Source: an uncultured Lysobacteraceae bacterium
GTDB lineage: Bacteria; Pseudomonadota; Gammaproteobacteria; Xanthomonadales; Rhodanobacteraceae
Direction: 5' to 3'
DNA: 5,838 bases
Assembly: GCA_946482585.1 (NCBI GenBank)
Contig: CAMLSI010000346.1
Span: 1-5,838, forward strand
Shown: positions 5,023 through 5,838 of the stretch, in pieces
Position numbering within the stretch: the stretch's first letter is position 1
How the letters are laid out: each line of letters begins with the position of its first letter
Position numbers and translations under genes: made by a program
Notes under the pieces: model-generated
Told to the model about the DNA's origin: nothing
Databases searched by the model: none
The model's input: only the letters and a program-made list of their open reading frames with translations

Positions 5023-5838
5023 ATGAATTCGCCGCAGGCGCGCTATGAATTCGGCGAGTTCGCGCTCGATGTCGGCAGGCAGCGCCTGTCGCGCCGCGCA
5101 TCGGGCGACGTCGTGCCGCTCGCGGCGAAGGCCTTCGACATGCTCGTGTTCCTGGTCGAACACGCCGGCGAGGCGCTCGACAAGGAAACCCTGCTGCGCG
5201 CGCTCTGGCCGGGCGTGATCGTGGAAGAGAACAGCCTCGCGCAATGCATCTCGACACTGCGGCAGGCACTCGGCGAAACCCGGCACGACCCTCGCTACAT
5301 TGCGACCTTGGCGCGCAAGGGCTATCGCTTCGTCGCCCCGGTCACGCGCGGCGATGTGCCCGATGCGGTGCCGGCCTCGCCCGCGCCTGCCCCACGCGCC
5401 GCATCCGGAAGGCATCGCGTGCTGCTCGCCCTGGGTCTGGCCGGCGTGGCGATGCTGGTCGCGCTGGGCCTGCAGTTCCCTGTCGTCCACGCGCCCGTCG
5501 CCGCGCGGGCAGCGCCCAGCCTGGCGGTGCTGCCGTTCAGGGCGCTGGTGCCCGCCGACAGCGATCCCTCCCTGGAAATGGGCATGGCCGACTCCCTCAT
5601 CGGCGCGCTCGGCGAAGCGGACGGGTATGCGATCGCGCCGCTGAGTTCGGTGCGGCCATTCGCCCGGCGCGATGTCGACCCGCTCGCCGCCGGTCGTGAA
5701 CTCGGCGTCGGGCACGTACTGGACGGTTCGCTGCAACGCAGTGCGGATCGCCTTCGCGTCTCGGTACGACTGCTGCGCGTGGCCGACGGCCGGCTGCTGT
5801 GGACGCAGACCTTCGACGAGCGCTTCACCGGCGTATTC
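5023..5838 (+). CDS. CadC/ToxR-type membrane-bound transcriptional regulator, 3' end outside the window
   Basis: This gene encodes at least 272 residues and has no stop before the window ends. Residues 8-106 form an OmpR/PhoB-type winged helix: 'YEFGEFALDVGRQRL' opening strands, 'VPLAAKAFDMLVFLVEHAG' (31-49), 'DKETLLRALWPG' (53-64), recognition helix 'EENSLAQCISTLRQALGE' (68-85), and the wing 'YIATLARKGYRFVAPV' (92-107). A Pro/Ala-rich linker leads to one membrane helix (about 132-152, 'VLLALGLAGVAMLVALGL'), with no N-terminal signal. From residue 165 a TolB/FlgO-like periplasmic domain starts: 'SLAVLPFRAL', 'EMGMADSLIGAL', 'LAAGRELGVGHVLDGSLQRS', 'RLRVSVRLLRVADGRLLWTQTFDE'. Relatives usually continue into TPR repeats. 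The expected role is a one-component sensor that receives a periplasmic signal and binds DNA directly. Start ATG at 5023 has GGGAG ten bases upstream (5008-5012). It is divergent from the MACPF-like gene and GC-rich (43 of 60 at 5401-5460), like the rest of the chromosome. Confidence 0.93.
   Translation, partial: MNSPQARYEFGEFALDVGRQRLSRRASGDVVPLAAKAFDMLVFLVEHAGEALDKETLLRALWPGVIVEENSLAQCISTLRQALGETRHDPRYIATLARKGYRFVAPVTRGDVPDAVPASPAPAPRAASGRHRVLLALGLAGVAMLVALGLQFPVVHAPVAARAAPSLAVLPFRALVPADSDPSLEMGMADSLIGALGEADGYAIAPLSSVRPFARRDVDPLAAGRELGVGHVLDGSLQRSADRLRVSVRLLRVADGRLLWTQTFDERFTGVF

Noticed and set aside
4765..5736. Long minus-strand open frame of 323 codons at the right end
   Set aside because: It is antisense to the CadC-type coding sequence, which has clear domain structure; the minus translation is Arg/Gly/His-rich without motifs, as expected for a mirror frame in GC-rich DNA.

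Overview
The window is GC-rich DNA that looks like a gammaproteobacterial chromosome, most plausibly Xanthomonadales/Lysobacterales. The clues are about 70-80% GC in the flanking genes, a CadC-type winged-helix/TolB-like regulator of the kind abundant in that order, a near-leaderless start on one gene, and a degenerate LysR gene. The order-level call is inference; no marker gene is present.

Left part (1-1745). The first 339 bases hold nothing recognisable. Bases 340-852 (minus strand) carry a broken LysR-type regulator. Only the effector-binding half remains, it lacks about 45 internal residues, and its DNA-binding domain is gone. It abuts what may be the last 17 codons of an aldo/keto-reductase-like gene on the plus strand, as if a deletion had removed the middle of a divergent regulator/enzyme pair. 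An intact DHFR/RibD C-terminal-like gene follows (973-1533, plus). The convergent intergenic region 1534-1745 contains a perfect hairpin, a pair of opposed DnaA-box-like sites and a 57-codon open frame, and may be an interspersed repeat.

Central part (1746-4735, minus strand). Three genes run in one direction and may form an operon. The first is a 533-residue protein with a tentative MACPF-like N-terminal half, a helical middle and a C-terminal pair of related 'GFDI...GP...GF' repeats. After a 42-base gap comes a 216-residue protein of unknown family with one hydrophobic segment. After a further 200 bases comes a 164-residue OmpA-like domain protein with no signal peptide. Parts of the first gene have clearly lower GC than the flanks. 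This block is the most likely place for an undescribed system: a possible pore-forming or membrane-acting protein with two companions.

Right part (4736-5838). A 287-base divergent intergenic region separates the MACPF-like gene from a plus-strand ToxR/CadC-type regulator (winged helix, one membrane helix, periplasmic TolB-like domain) that runs off the window. Just upstream of that regulator's start is a 10-bp tandem repeat, a good candidate operator. Divergent placement suggests, but does not prove, that this membrane regulator controls the three-gene block.
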